Shown one piece after another: positions 45,370 to 55,509 of a stretch of DNA of 64,000 nucleotides. Every line of letters starts with the position of its first letter. Positions within the stretch are counted from its first letter, which is position 1. This DNA is from Myotis daubentonii (lineage: Eukaryota; Chordata; Mammalia; Chiroptera; Vespertilionidae). The stretch is taken from the NCBI RefSeq assembly GCF_963259705.1, contig NC_081846.1:60875722-60939721 (forward strand), given 5' to 3'. A model generated the notes under the pieces. It was not told where the DNA came from. It was given only the letters and a program-made list of their open reading frames with translations, and ran no database searches. A program made the translations under genes and the position numbers.

Positions 45370-45692
45370 TAAAGGCCGGTGCACAGAATTTATGCACGGA
45401 GGGGGAGGAGGTTGAAGGCTGTCCCTCAGCCCAGCCTTCACCCTCTCACAGTCTGGAAGCCCTTAGGGGATGTCTGACTGCCACAAAGTCTGGAGAGGCT
45501 CCTGCCACCGCCACTGAGCTTGCCCGCTCTGAGTCCAGCTCAGGGCTTCTGGCTGAGCAGCGCTCCCCCTGTGAGAGCACACTGACCACCAGGGGGCAGG
45601 TCCTGTGTTGAGCATCTGTCCCCTGGTGGTCAATGCATGTCATAGCAACCAGATATTACGTCTACTTGCATATTAGCTTTTGTTATATAGGA
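45370..45692 (-). mobile_element. Helitron inserted in HAL1 ORF1, 323 bp
   Basis: Reversed 3' end TAAAGGCCGGTGCACAG with hairpin-like GTGCACAGAATTTATGCAC, and reversed 5' end TTTTGTTATATAGGA. The uninterrupted HAL1 copies at 28.6 and 62.1 kb read TATGAAAT then GYTGAA across this point. This proves insertion exactly between A and T without duplication. Confidence 0.92.
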
Positions 45693-45824
45693 TGTTGAAG
45701 AATATTCTTTAACAAGAGGAAGAAGAAAAAGATTAAAAATATGAACAACAAAATAACAAATACATACCTATCAACACTGAATATAAAAATCAAAATATAC
45801 GAATAAGAAATCTAATAAACAGAG
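45693..45824 (+). mobile_element. HAL1-like element, end of ORF1 and 3' UTR start
   Basis: TGTTGAAGAATATTCTTTAA gives the last codons and stop of ORF1, followed by the GAGGAAGAAGAAAAAGA tract shared with the copies at 28.5 and 62.0 kb (there reversed). Ends in AGAAATCTAATAAACAGAG (45806-45824), which is repeated at 48090 as the target duplication of the L1 insertion. Confidence 0.8.
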
Positions 45825-47330
45825 AAAGAACAAAGTTGAAGGAATCACAATACCAGATATCAAGCTATATTACCAAGCCATGGTTCTCAAAACTGCCCAG
45901 TACTAGCACAAGAACAAACATATAGACCAATGGAACAGAAGAGAGAACCCAGACATTGAGCCAGGCCATTATGCTCAATTAATATTTGACAAAGGTGGCA
46001 ACAGTATACAATGGAGTAAAGAAAGTCTCTTCAATAAATGGTGTTGGGAAAATTGGACAGATACATGCAAAAAAATGAACTAGACCACAAACTTATACCA
46101 TACACAAAAATAAATTCAAAACAGATAAAGGACTTAAATGTAAGACAGGAAACCATAAAAATTTTAGAAGTCATACGCAGCAAAATAGCAGACATTTGTC
46201 ATAACAATATCTTTACTGATACAAGCTCCTAAGGCAATAGAAACTAAGGAGAAAATAAACAAAATGGACTACATCAAAATAAAAATCTTCTGCAAAGCAA
46301 AAGAAACCATCAATAAAACAATAAGAAAGCCAACTGCATGGGAGAACATATTTGCTAATGTTATCTCTGATAATGATTTAATCTCCAAAATTTATAGGGA
46401 ACTTATACAACTTAACAAAAAGAAAATAAACAATCCAATCAAGAAAGTGGGCAAAGGACCTAGACGCTGTTCGAAGGAGGATATATAGAAGGCCAAGAGA
46501 CATATGAAAACATGCTCAAAGTTACTAATCATCCGAAAGATGCAAATCAAAATGATGAGGTACCACCTCACACCTGTCAGAATAGCTATCATCAACAAAT
46601 CAACAAATGACAAGTGCTGGAGAGGATGTGGAAAAAAAGGAACACTCATGCACTGCTGGTGGGAATGCAGACTGGTGCAGCCACTATGGAAGACAGTATG
46701 GAGTTTCCTCAAAAAGTTAAAAATGGAACTCCCATTTGACCCAGTGATCCCACCTCTAGGAATATATCCCAAGAAACCAGAAACACCAATCAGAAAGGAT
46801 AAATGCATCCCTATGTTCATAGCAGCACAATTCACCATAGCTAAGATTTGGAAACAGCCTAAGTGCCCATCAGCGGATGAATGGATTAGAAAACTGTGGT
46901 ACATCTACACAATGGAATACTATGCTGCTGTAAAAAAGAAGGAATTCTTACCATTTGCAATAGCATTGATGGAACTGGAGAGCATTATGCTAAGTGAAAT
47001 AAGCCAGTCAATGAAAGAAAAATATCACATGATCTCACTCATTTATGGATAATAAAGACAATTATAAACTGATGAACAAAAAGATACAGAGGCAGAGCAG
47101 CATCGAACAGACTGTCAAACTACAGTGGGAAGGTTGGGGAGGGTTGGGAGGGCAGGAAGGGGGGTAAGAGATCAACCGAAGGACTTGTATGCATGCATAT
47201 AAGCATAACCAATGGACACAAGACACTGGGGGGTAGGGGAAGCCAGGGCAATATCAAGGTGTGGGGGGGGGAGGAGACATATGTAATACTCTTTGTAATA
47301 CTTTAAGCAATAAAACAAAATTTTTTTAAA
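45825..47330 (+). mobile_element. L1 3' end (ORF2 end plus 3' UTR), copy A
   Basis: 5'-truncated bat L1. The 3' UTR has ACCAATGGACACAAGACACT, the G-rich stretch and CTTTGTAATACTTTAAGCAA then TAAAAC. About 80 bp (47333-47410) and a second A-run (47411-47423) follow, so either RNA read-through or another small insertion extended it. Confidence 0.88.
45830..47052 (+). pseudogene. L1 ORF2 C-terminal part, broken
   Basis: ORF2p is the endonuclease/reverse transcriptase of L1. Only the region after the RT core is present. ITIPDIKLYYQAMVLKTA starts the match, then [44 protein letters not shown] (Cys-rich region) and [20 protein letters not shown] near the end. Stops and shifts lie near 46230, 46264 and 46488. 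The last 182 codons (46504-47052) are open. RT and endonuclease domains are absent, so it is inactive. Confidence 0.88.
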
Positions 47331-47424
47331 AAACTTAACAAAAAGAGGTGACAGGCTGTATATGACCAATGGACCATAGTTTGCTGACTCCTGCTCTGAA
47401 ATGAAACATTAAAAAAAAAAAAAC

Positions 47425-47982
47425 AAGAAAAGAAAGAAAGAATATATGCACCTCTATGTTCATAGCAGTACAATTTATAATAGCTAAGATTTGGAAACAG
47501 CTAAGATTTGGAAACAGCCTAAGTGCCCATCAGCAGATGAGTGGATTAGAAAACTGTGGTACATCTACACAATGGAATACTATGCTGCTGTAAAAAAGAA
47601 GGAATTCTTACCATTTGCAACAGCATGGATGGAACTGGAGAGCATTATGCTAAGCGAAATAAGCCAAAGTTAGAAAAATACCACATGATCTCACTCATTT
47701 GTGGAATACAAAGGACATCATAAACTGATGAACAAAAATAGAGACAAAGAAGCATCAAACAGACTGTCAAACATCAGCGAGAAGGCAGGGAAGGGTTGGG
47801 GGAAGGGCAAGAGATCAACCAAAGGACTAATATGCATGCATATAAGCATAACCTATGAACACAGACACTAGTGGGGTGAGGGCATGTGCTGGGGGGTGGG
47901 GGAGGCCTGGGGAGAGAGGTCAATGGGGGGAAAAGGGAACATATATACTACTATTTGTAATACTTTAAACAATAAAAAAAAA
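47425..47982 (+). mobile_element. L1 3' end, copy B
   Basis: A shorter 5'-truncated L1 with the same ORF2 terminus ([20 protein letters not shown]) and a somewhat different 3' UTR (AGCATAACCTATGAACACAG). GCTAAGATTTGGAAACA is duplicated in tandem at about 47486-47518. A first A-tail ends at about 47982. Confidence 0.85.
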
Positions 47983-48089
47983 CATAGATCAGACTAGCAA
48001 AGGCAAATAATGATTTGGTACTTGGTAAGGATGATGGTGTTCTAGATGCACTATTGATAATAAAGTTTTACCTAGACAAAAAAAAAAAA
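47983..48089 (+). other. Probable 3' transduction with second poly(A)
   Basis: 95 bp of non-L1 sequence follows the L1 A-tail. It contains AATAAA (48059-48064) and ends in 13 A residues, and it lies inside the target duplication. This is the signature of L1 read-through into the flank of its source locus. Confidence 0.6.
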
Positions 48090-48352
48090 AGAAATCTAGT
48101 GAACAGAATAAACTGGTGAATAAAATAGAATCAGAGGCATGGAAATGGAAGAGGCTAACGATTCTCAGAGAGAAGGGGGCTAAGGAATAGGAAGAGACTA
48201 AACAAAGATCTAATATGCATATATGTATTACCTATGGACACAGACAATAGGGGGGCGAAGGCCTGGGGCAGGGCGGGAACCGGGTGGAGGGAGGCAATGG
48301 GGGGGAAAGAGATGGACATCTGTAATAATCTCAACAATAAAGATTTTTTTAA
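48090..48352 (+). mobile_element. HAL1-like element, 3' UTR end
   Basis: AGAAATCTAGTGAACAGAA repeats 45806-45824 with 3 changes in 19. The rest (AATAAACTGGTGAATA, GGGCGGGAACCGGG) and the terminal ACAATAAAGATTTTTTTAAA match the reversed UTR at 27934-28500. Confidence 0.8.
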
Positions 48353-49465
48353 ATGGAAAGAAATATTTAAATCAAATCATGAAGGATCGTGAATAACTGC
48401 TTTACTACTCTAATATTTTATTTCAAATACAATATTTGCTGTCAAGACTTTCTCAAAGAAACAAGTATTCCTTCAACGCAACGGGAACAATGTTTCAAAG
48501 AACATAAAGATAAATGATTTATCAATTTAGTTAAGGCTGCTGTTCCCTCTATTCGTAGAGAAAAAAAAGGTTCATGCCATTAAAATTTTTTTAGATAAAA
48601 TTATTTCAATACTTTATTCACCTAAAGCTCTATTTCATATTAAATATACACTCACATGAATAAATTTTTAAAGTCTTAATTTTACACTTGAAATAAAACA
48701 TTTAAGATTGTCAATGCATATATTTCCATGTTATTCACCTTTTTACCAAAAATGTTCTAAATATGCAAACATCAAATGCTCTTTAACAATTAATTACTTA
48801 ATAGTATGAAATTAAATGTAATTACTATGTAGCTTATTTTAAATAGCCCAACACAGCAGATTAACAGAAAAAACCATTTCTACAATAAAAGGTAAAATTA
48901 ACTCCTTTTGTTTCTCAAAATGAGCTATTACCTCAAACATGTATTATTGGTTTCAAATGTTTCATACACTCAAGTTATATGATTCCAACAGAGCCTATTC
49001 TTTAGAACAGAATTACTTTATGAAAGTAATTTTAATTAAAGTAACATAAATACTATTCTAATAAATTAATACCTAATTAGCCTACAAAAAAAAGTAGTTT
49101 AGATATAAGAGATATCCAGGTTTTATGAGGCTTAAAACATTCATTTTAGAGGACTTCTTTACAAAAAATACAAGAATTAAAAATGGTCCATGATCATTCA
49201 GGACCCTAAAGCTTATGCTTCAATAGCTTCATAGTAATAAGATTCAGGTTAGGATCTATTGAGCCCATGTTTAGGTACAGTCAACAGTTGAATGATTAAT
49301 TACTGGGTACTTATTCTATTCCAATACTATAGAATATAGCCAATACTATACTAGGCAGTGAGGATGAAATGTTAAATGAAACATACAAAATTTTCATCTT
49401 CATAGAACATATGATCTGGAGGTAGGAAACACATTAATACATCAATGGATAAAACAAATCCAGAA
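48353..49465. other. Non-genic AT-rich stretch with weak L2
   Basis: An L2-like minus-strand piece lies at about 49300-49430 (CAATACTATACTAGGCAGTG). Nothing else recognised. Confidence 0.45.
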
Positions 49466-49715
49466 TCCTATATAATAAAAGCCTAATATGCAAATCAACT
49501 GAAGAGAGGAACAATGACCGGTCACTATGTTGCGCACTGACCACGAGGGGTCAGACACTCAACGCAGGAGCTGCCCCCAGCCCACAGGCCCCAGGCCAGC
49601 CAAGGTGGGTGCCAGCGGGGGCCCCCAATTGCTGGTCACCCCACAGATTGGCCCCGATTGCCAGCCAGGCATAGGGATCCTACCTGTGTACAAATTGTGT
49701 GCACTGGGCCTCTAG
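49466..49715 (+). mobile_element. Complete Helitron, 250 bp
   Basis: Starts TCCTATATAATAAAAGCC after A and ends GGGCCTCTAG before T. Hairpin TGTGTACAAATTGTGTGCAC. A clean minimal copy of the family. Confidence 0.95.
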
Positions 49716-49866
49716 TATATAGTAAGGGCTGTAAAATTAAAATAAGACGAGATAGAAAACAGGAAGTGGCTTTTTCAGCTTAAATGGTCAGTGAAGTTAT
49801 GTCAGTATCTGATATACAAAATGAATTCTTTAATGATAAGAAAGAGACAGCCAGGCTAAAGAGGAT

Positions 49867-50085
49867 TTTTTTAAAAATTTATTTTATTGATTTTTTACAG
49901 AGAGGAAGGGAGAGGGATAGAGAGTTAGAAACATCAATGAGAGAGAAACATGGATCAGCTGCCTCCTGCACACCTCTCACTGGGGATGTGCCCACAACCA
50001 AGGTACATGCCCTTGAACGGAATCGAACCCGGGACCCTTCAGTCCGCAGGCCGACGCTCTATCCACTGAGTCAAACCAGTCAGGG
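49867..50085 (-). mobile_element. Ves SINE
   Basis: Target duplication GCTAAAGAGGAT at 49855-49866 and 50085-50096. Reversed tail TTATTTTATTGATTTTTTAC, CTGCCTCCTGCACACC, intact B box (GGAATCGAACCC reversed). Confidence 0.95.
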
Positions 50086-50099
50086 CTAAAGAGGATATT

Positions 50100-50792
50100 T
50101 TTAAATGTAGTTTTATCCACAGTAGGGAGAGAAGGTAATCAATAAATATTTGCTGAAATGTCAAATAAATATATCTGGGGCGAAGTATTTTGAGTAAAGT
50201 AGGAAAAGCAAGGCCCTGAGATGAGCATAATTTTCCATTTGGGGAAATGGAAAAAAGGCCTGTGTGTAGAGAATGGTGAATTATGGAAAGAATGGGAGGA
50301 GATGAGACTAGAGAAAGAGGTGGGAGCAAGATCACATAAATCAATGGTGGTCAGGCCAGGTAGCATATTAAATAAACTGAGGAATTTTACAACACACCAA
50401 TGTTCAGGACCTATCAGAGGTCAGTTATATCAGAAGAGGGAGGGGAACCTGGTGTTCAAACAGAAGCATTTGTTTCCAAGCCCCCAGCTGAGTCTGTTGT
50501 GCATCCAGTGTGAAAATCCAATGGTCCAAAGATGTGAAGGCACAGTAAGAATCTGGGTTTTAGCCTATTATCAAGAATTCCACAAAATTATAATCAGGGA
50601 AAAACCAATAATGTCATTAAGATGCATATTGGCTTAAATTAAGATTCAGAACACTTTGCTCAAATTCTTTTTCTCCCTACCTAATTTGTGTATTTATACA
50701 GAAACATAAAGTAAACAACAACAAAGAGAGTCATATTCAAAGTAGAGAATGGTATAAAATATTTTCTATTCTTTCTAACTGTGATACCTATA
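50100..50792. other. Non-genic stretch, possibly old L2
   Basis: A 138-codon plus-strand frame (50221-50637) has no motif that I know. GAAATGGAAAAAAGGCCTGT and AGAAAGAGGTGGGAGCAAGA resemble reversed L2, so I treat it as repeat-derived. Confidence 0.4.
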
Positions 50793-50914
50793 CAGGGTGG
50801 AGCAAAAGTAGGTTTACAGTTGTACATATAAAAATAATACCATAATTAATTAATAGTATAAGAATAAACTGTTTTGTGTAGTCACTATTGTAAACGTACT
50901 TTTTCCCCAACCTT
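50793..50914. mobile_element. Mariner-type MITE, 122 bp
   Basis: Imperfect terminal inverted repeats of about 30 bp: CAGGGTGGAGCAAAAGTAGG at the left and AACGTACTTTTTCCCCAACC at the right. TA dinucleotides sit at 50791-50792 and 50915-50916. No transposase. Confidence 0.82.
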
Positions 50915-50919
50915 TATAA

Positions 50920-51124
50920 TCTATATATGTAAAAGGCTAATATGCAAAGCACTCCCTTGGGAGTTCGACCAGGAGACTGGGAGTTCGATCGCTTGTTATG
51001 ACATGTGCTGACCACCAGGGGGTGGCATAAAATGAAGGAAGGCCCTGGCCAACAGCTGGAAGGACCCAATCGGCCAGGCCTAGGGACCCTACCTGTGCAT
51101 GAATTCCGATCACTGGGCCTCTAG
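50920..51124 (+). mobile_element. Complete Helitron, 205 bp
   Basis: Starts TCTATATATGTAAAAGGCTA after A and ends CACTGGGCCTCTAG before T, five bases after the mariner-type MITE. GGAGTTCGACCAGGAGACTG and GGAGTTCGATCG show a short internal duplication. Confidence 0.92.
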
Positions 51125-51479
51125 TATAATAATAAAAATGTCCGAAAGTTTCTCACTCGTCACATAAGAAAAATATTCACTTTCCTTTATCTAGACTATT
51201 TTAAATTAAGACTTACTTAAGAAGATTAAGCTGTCAAAACCAACTTTTTTTTCTTGCACATAACTCCAGTTCCCTAGGACCTTCTGACAGTACAAGAAGT
51301 GATAGAAAGCTTGAATCAGTTGAATCTCTAAAATCTGAATTCTTCTGGTAGCTCTATGATATGAGCAAGGGAGGAAGAATACTTCAGTTGTTTCAAGTCT
51401 GATTTATAATGTTCCTCTCCACTGATACCTCTTCCCCATTCTTCATACTTTTACCCACATTTTTTTCATAGTCCTTATC
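51125..51479. other. Unassigned DNA
   Basis: No recognised element. Confidence 0.4.
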
Positions 51480-51671
51480 CAGTGGTTCTCAACCTTCCTA
51501 ATGCCGCAACCCTTTAATACAGTTCCTCATGTTGTGGTGACCCCCAACAATAAAATTATTTTCGTTGCTTCTTCATAACTGTAATTTTGCTACTGTTATG
51601 AATAATAATTTAAATATCTGATGTGCAGGATGTATTTTCATTGTTCGTGACCCACAGGTTGAGAACCACTG
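51480..51671 (-). mobile_element. SPIN-like hAT MITE, copy 1
   Basis: Terminal inverted repeats CAGTGGTTCTCAACC and GGTTGAGAACCACTG. The inside has ATGCCGCAACCCTTTAATAC and AGTTCCTCATGTTGTGGTG, one half of the SPIN family consensus. SPIN elements are hAT transposons known from bats and several distant vertebrates by horizontal transfer. No transposase, and no clean 8-bp duplication. Confidence 0.85.
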
Positions 51672-51695
51672 CTTACCTTCTAACAGTTTATAGAG

Positions 51696-51894
51696 CAGCA
51701 GTTCTCAACTTGTGGGTCGCGACCCCTTTGGAGGTCGAATGACCCTTTCACAGGGGTCGCCTACATAATTACATATTGTTTTTGTGATTAATCACTATGC
51801 TTTATGTTCAATTTGTAATAATGAAATTGGGGGTCACCACAACATGAGGAACTATATTAAAGGGTCGCAGCATTAGGAAGGTTGAGAGCCACTG
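51696..51894 (+). mobile_element. SPIN-like hAT MITE, copy 2 (inverted relative to copy 1)
   Basis: Begins CAGCAGTTCTCAACTTGTGG and GTCGCGACCCC, and ends GGTTGAGAGCCACTG. It contains TTTTTGTGATTAATCACTAT. Flanks TATAGAG and CATAGAG look like a decayed target duplication. It keeps the other half of the consensus, lacking in copy 1, and is only 24 bp away. Confidence 0.88.
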
Positions 51895-51990
51895 CATAGA
51901 GTATTTATTCATTTATTCTATTTATCATCTATCCTCCCAACTAGCAAGCAAGCTGCACAATAATTTTGTCTATTGCATTTTATTGATATA

Positions 51991-52284
51991 CTAGAGGCCT
52001 ATTGCACAAAAAGATTGGTGCAATAGGCCTTCCCTTCCCCTGGCTGCCAGCACCGGTTTTCCTCCGGCACCCGGAACCCAGGATTTCGCTCCGGCCAGAG
52101 CCACCTTCAAGCCCTCGCTGCTCCGACCAAAGCTGCCTCCAGTCTTCGCTCCACCGCTTCGCGCCTATGTATGCAAATTAACTGCCATCTTTGTTGGGGT
52201 TAATTTGCATATCACTCTGATTAGCCACTGGTGGGCGTAGCAAAGGTATGGTCAATTTGCATCTTTGTCTATTATTAGATAGGA
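51991..52284 (-). mobile_element. Complete Helitron, 294 bp
   Basis: CTAGAGGCCTATTGCACAAA with hairpin arms TATTGCAC/GTGCAATA at one end, TATTATTAGATAGGA at the other, flanked by A and T. Near the 5' end are TTGCATATCACTCTGATTAG and TGGGCGTAGC, as in 33323-33783. Confidence 0.92.
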
Positions 52285-52870
52285 TGCCAGTACCTAGAGA
52301 AGTGCCTCACGTACAGTAGGTACTCAATAGATATTTATTAAAAGAAGGAGTAAAAGTGGATATGATCATTATTCCTGTTTTCAAGATAAAGAAACTAAAG
52401 ATTATAGTAGCACATGAACTTTACAAGGTCATGTCTTTAGAAAATGACAGACTTGGATTAAAATGTAGATCTGTCCCTCACTACAGTACAGGTAGTAACC
52501 ACTATATATGCATTTAAAGGTAAGACTGGAAGTTTGTGCTGTGTTCTGACTATGACCGTCTCTAGTACCAGAGTTAAGGAGTTATGACTTTGAACTGCCG
52601 TTAGTTGGGAGTTATGAAGGACACTGAGCAGACAAGTAACATCATCAAACTAGTGTTTCAGGAAGATTTATCTGTCATTGGAGTTGAGAATAGATTGGAA
52701 GGGGAACATCAAGGCACAAGATAGTTCAAAGGAAAAATCCCAATGGCAAGATAATTTCAGGAACTAGTCAAAGTAAAAGTCTATAAATCATTGGGAACAA
52801 CAAATTGTTCTTCAGCTTTGAGATGCAGACCTATTACAAATGTTCATTCTACAAATATTTATTGAGTGCA
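52285..52870. repeat. Old L2 and MIR fragments
   Basis: L2 3' end in sense orientation at 52285-52350 (AGTACCTAGAGAAGTGCC, AGTAGGTACTCAATAGATA). MIR-like, reversed, at 52370-52510. L2-like, reversed, at about 52520-52870 (TTATTGAGTGCATGCAATG). Confidence 0.5.
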
Positions 52871-53311
52871 TGCAATGTTCATAACAGTCATCAACAGACT
52901 CTACCAGACATTTTAAGTCAAGTCATAAGATTAGATTGTCTATATATGGTCATGCTCATTTCATTCCACTCGGTGGACATATGAATAGCGTAGACAACTT
53001 AAAGATCCTCAAAAAACCACTATAAAGTAACGTAGGAAAGAATATCCAAACTAGATGGAAGTGTATTCAGTCACCAATGTTGGTCCTGTAACTGATTTAT
53101 GAAAGACACTCAGGTACATGATTCCCTGAGTGACAGAAAGATCTTAAGTCCTAAATACACAGCGTCCTTAGTCAGAACAATAACAACAAAGCCCCCACAT
53201 AAGTAGCCTAACAATAAAGATATTATAATGGAAGAAGTTTAGATAAGGTAACTATGTTAACTGAGAGGAGAAAAGGGTCACTTTAAGCTTGGAATCGCAC
53301 AAATCTTCAGT
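52871..53311. other. Unassigned DNA
   Basis: No recognised element or gene. Confidence 0.4.
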
Positions 53312-53327
53312 AAATTACTAGCAACTT

Positions 53328-53541
53328 GCCGAAACCGGTTTGGCTCAGTGGATAGAGCATCGGCCTGCGGACTGAAAGGTCCCAGGTTCGATTCCGGTCA
53401 AGGGCATGTACCTGGGTTGCGGGCATATCCCCAGTGGGAGATGTGCAGGAGGCAGCTGATCGATGTTTCTCTCTCATCGATGTTTCTAACTCTCTATCTC
53501 CCTTCCTCTCTGTAAAAAATCAATAAAATATATTTTAAAAA
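53328..53541 (+). mobile_element. Ves SINE, young, perfect 16-bp duplication
   Basis: AAATTACTAGCAACTT at 53312-53327 and 53542-53557. Intact A box (GGCTCAGTGGATAGAGC) and B box (GGTTCGATTCC). It shares the subfamily-specific start GCCGAAACCGGTTTGGC with 54046-54263. Confidence 0.96.
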
Positions 53542-53557
53542 AAATTACTAGCAACTT

Positions 53558-54036
53558 AAAATAAAGTTTTATTTTAAAACTGGTATCTATATGATAAAAT
53601 ATATTACTATAAAATACACCAAATGCATCAAAAATAGTGTGTTAATAAATTTGGGGCAATTTTTGGTAAAATCAGTAACTTCTAATGACATTGGGTATCA
53701 CAGAAATGATAGTGATGCATTTCAGGAAGATACATTATAGAACTCATGAGGCCAAAAGCAGGGTTGCAAATTATACAGACCCTTTCATACTCACTATAGT
53801 TTCTAAATAGAGCACTAGATCAGAGTCCTCACGGCTCTGGGTAGGTTTAGGTTGGTCTCTACTAACTGTCCAACCTTGATAATTAATACACTCTCCTTAG
53901 ATCTCCAGTTCCTCATTGGGAAAAATATATAGGCTATGGACCACTAATTCCTCCAATACACATAAGAGTTCTATATTTTAGGGATTACAAATTCTACTTA
54001 TATAAGATAATATTTAAAAAATGTATTCATGTCTTT
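53558..54036. other. Unassigned DNA with MIR-like part
   Basis: A plus-strand MIR-like stretch lies at about 53815-53950 (CTCCAGTTCCTCATTGGG). Confidence 0.45.
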
Positions 54037-54045
54037 GAGAATTTT

Positions 54046-54263
54046 TTTTAAATATATTTTATTGATTTTTTACAGAGAGGAAGGGAGAGAGATAGAGAGT
54101 AAGAAACATCGATGAGAGAGAAACATCGATCAGCTGCCTCCTGCACATCTCCTACTGGGGATATGCCCGCAACCCAGGTACATGCCCTTGACCGGAATCG
54201 AACCTGGGACCTTTCAGTCCACAGGCCGACGCTCTATCCACTGAGCCAAACCGGTTTCGGCTA
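54046..54263 (-). mobile_element. Ves SINE, young, inverted relative to 53328-53541
   Basis: GAGAATTTT duplicated at 54037-54045 and 54264-54272. Ends CCAAACCGGTTTCGGC, the reverse of the neighbour's start. Intact promoter boxes. Confidence 0.95.
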
Positions 54264-54272
54264 GAGAATTTT

Positions 54273-54789
54273 AAAACATTGAAGCTACATTAGATTATTC
54301 CTAAGATTGTTACTAACTCTAAAATTATATACCTATCTAAAATATCATATAATGTGAATTCTATCCTGAGTGAGTCATACTAGTAAATTTTACTGTGTAC
54401 CCACTATAAAGAATTAAAAAATACATTATCACATAGCTTCCAATTCATTTGTAGCTCCTTTTGTCACAAGAACATCAAATTATGAAATATAACCATCATC
54501 GCAGCAGCCAGCTTATCTTAATAGGTAAAAGTTTATACATTCTCAATATTTCTTGTTTTTCTAATACACTTAAATTTCTAAAATATGCATTCATATATTC
54601 ATAGAACTATAATTTTTTTTATTCTTATCCTGATATTAAAGTTAGAAAGTTGGAGAAGTGTATTTGTGATAGATTTTGAACCAGGAATAAAGACTTCTCG
54701 ATATCACCTTCAGTATCTTGACTGAATTACTTTGCAATTTGTGACAAATTATGCCTTCACTCTTCCTATATTGTTACGACCATGGATCA
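54273..54789. other. Non-genic AT-rich stretch
   Basis: Nothing recognised. Confidence 0.4.
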
Positions 54790-55215
54790 TTAAAAAAAGA
54801 ATTGTTTCCTAAGACTACCATAACAATCTACCACAAATTTAGTGGCTTAAAACAAAATAAATTTATTCTCTCAAAGTTCTGGAGTCTAGAAGTGCAAAAT
54901 CAAGTTCAACAAGACTATGATCCCTTCAAAGTCTCAGGGGAAGAGCCTGGCCTCTTCCACCTCCTGGAAGGCACTGTGGCAGGAGAACTCCAATTCATGC
55001 TTCCATTTTCACACAGTTTTCTCTTCCTGTGACTCTCTCTGTCTTCTCCTCCTCTTACAAAAACACCAGTCATTGCATTTAAGGTCCATCCTAATTCAGT
55101 ATGATCTCACCTTAACTGATTACATCCACAGAGATCCTATTTCCAAATAAGGTCATATTCTAAAGTTCCAGATGAACATAAATTTTTTTCAGACACTTTC
55201 AACCCATTATCATAG
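54790..55215 (-). mobile_element. MaLR-type LTR (MLT1-like), minus strand
   Basis: ACTACCATAACAATCTACCA, AGTTCTGGAGTCTAGAAGTG, ACTGATTACATCCACAGAGA and CCTATTTCCAAATAAGGTCA follow the reverse of a MaLR LTR, as at 10392-10745. Solo and diverged, no internal region. Confidence 0.7.
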
Positions 55216-55509
55216 TTATGAATTAGTTTATCAATTTGCATCAAATATGGAAAATATTAGCATGTAAAATAATGCACATATTCTTATTAATATTACAAAG
55301 TTATGTGGAAAAAGAAAAAAAAAACACTGATGCTTTCAGCTGTTGGAAAACCTATATTTGAAAACTTCATGCTTTTTTTATATACTGATCATGTTTATAC
55401 ACTGTTGATGTTCTCTATAGATTTCCAGTTAGAGTCTTGAGATGATTCTCTCCAGTGGTAAATTATTTTAGAAACAAAAAGTTGAATTCTCGCCCTATAA
55501 ATCCATTAA
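55216..55509. other. Unassigned AT-rich DNA
   Basis: Nothing recognised. Confidence 0.4.

Noticed and set aside
47333..47410. Fragment of an hAT transposon end after L1 copy A (TTTGCTGACTCCTGCTCTG)
   Set aside because: Too short and without a second terminus. Left as an unassigned segment between L1 copy A and the A-run.
50221..50637. 138-codon open frame as a possible gene
   Set aside because: No recognised motif, no flanking splice or promoter context, and the sequence looks like reversed L2. Chance frame.
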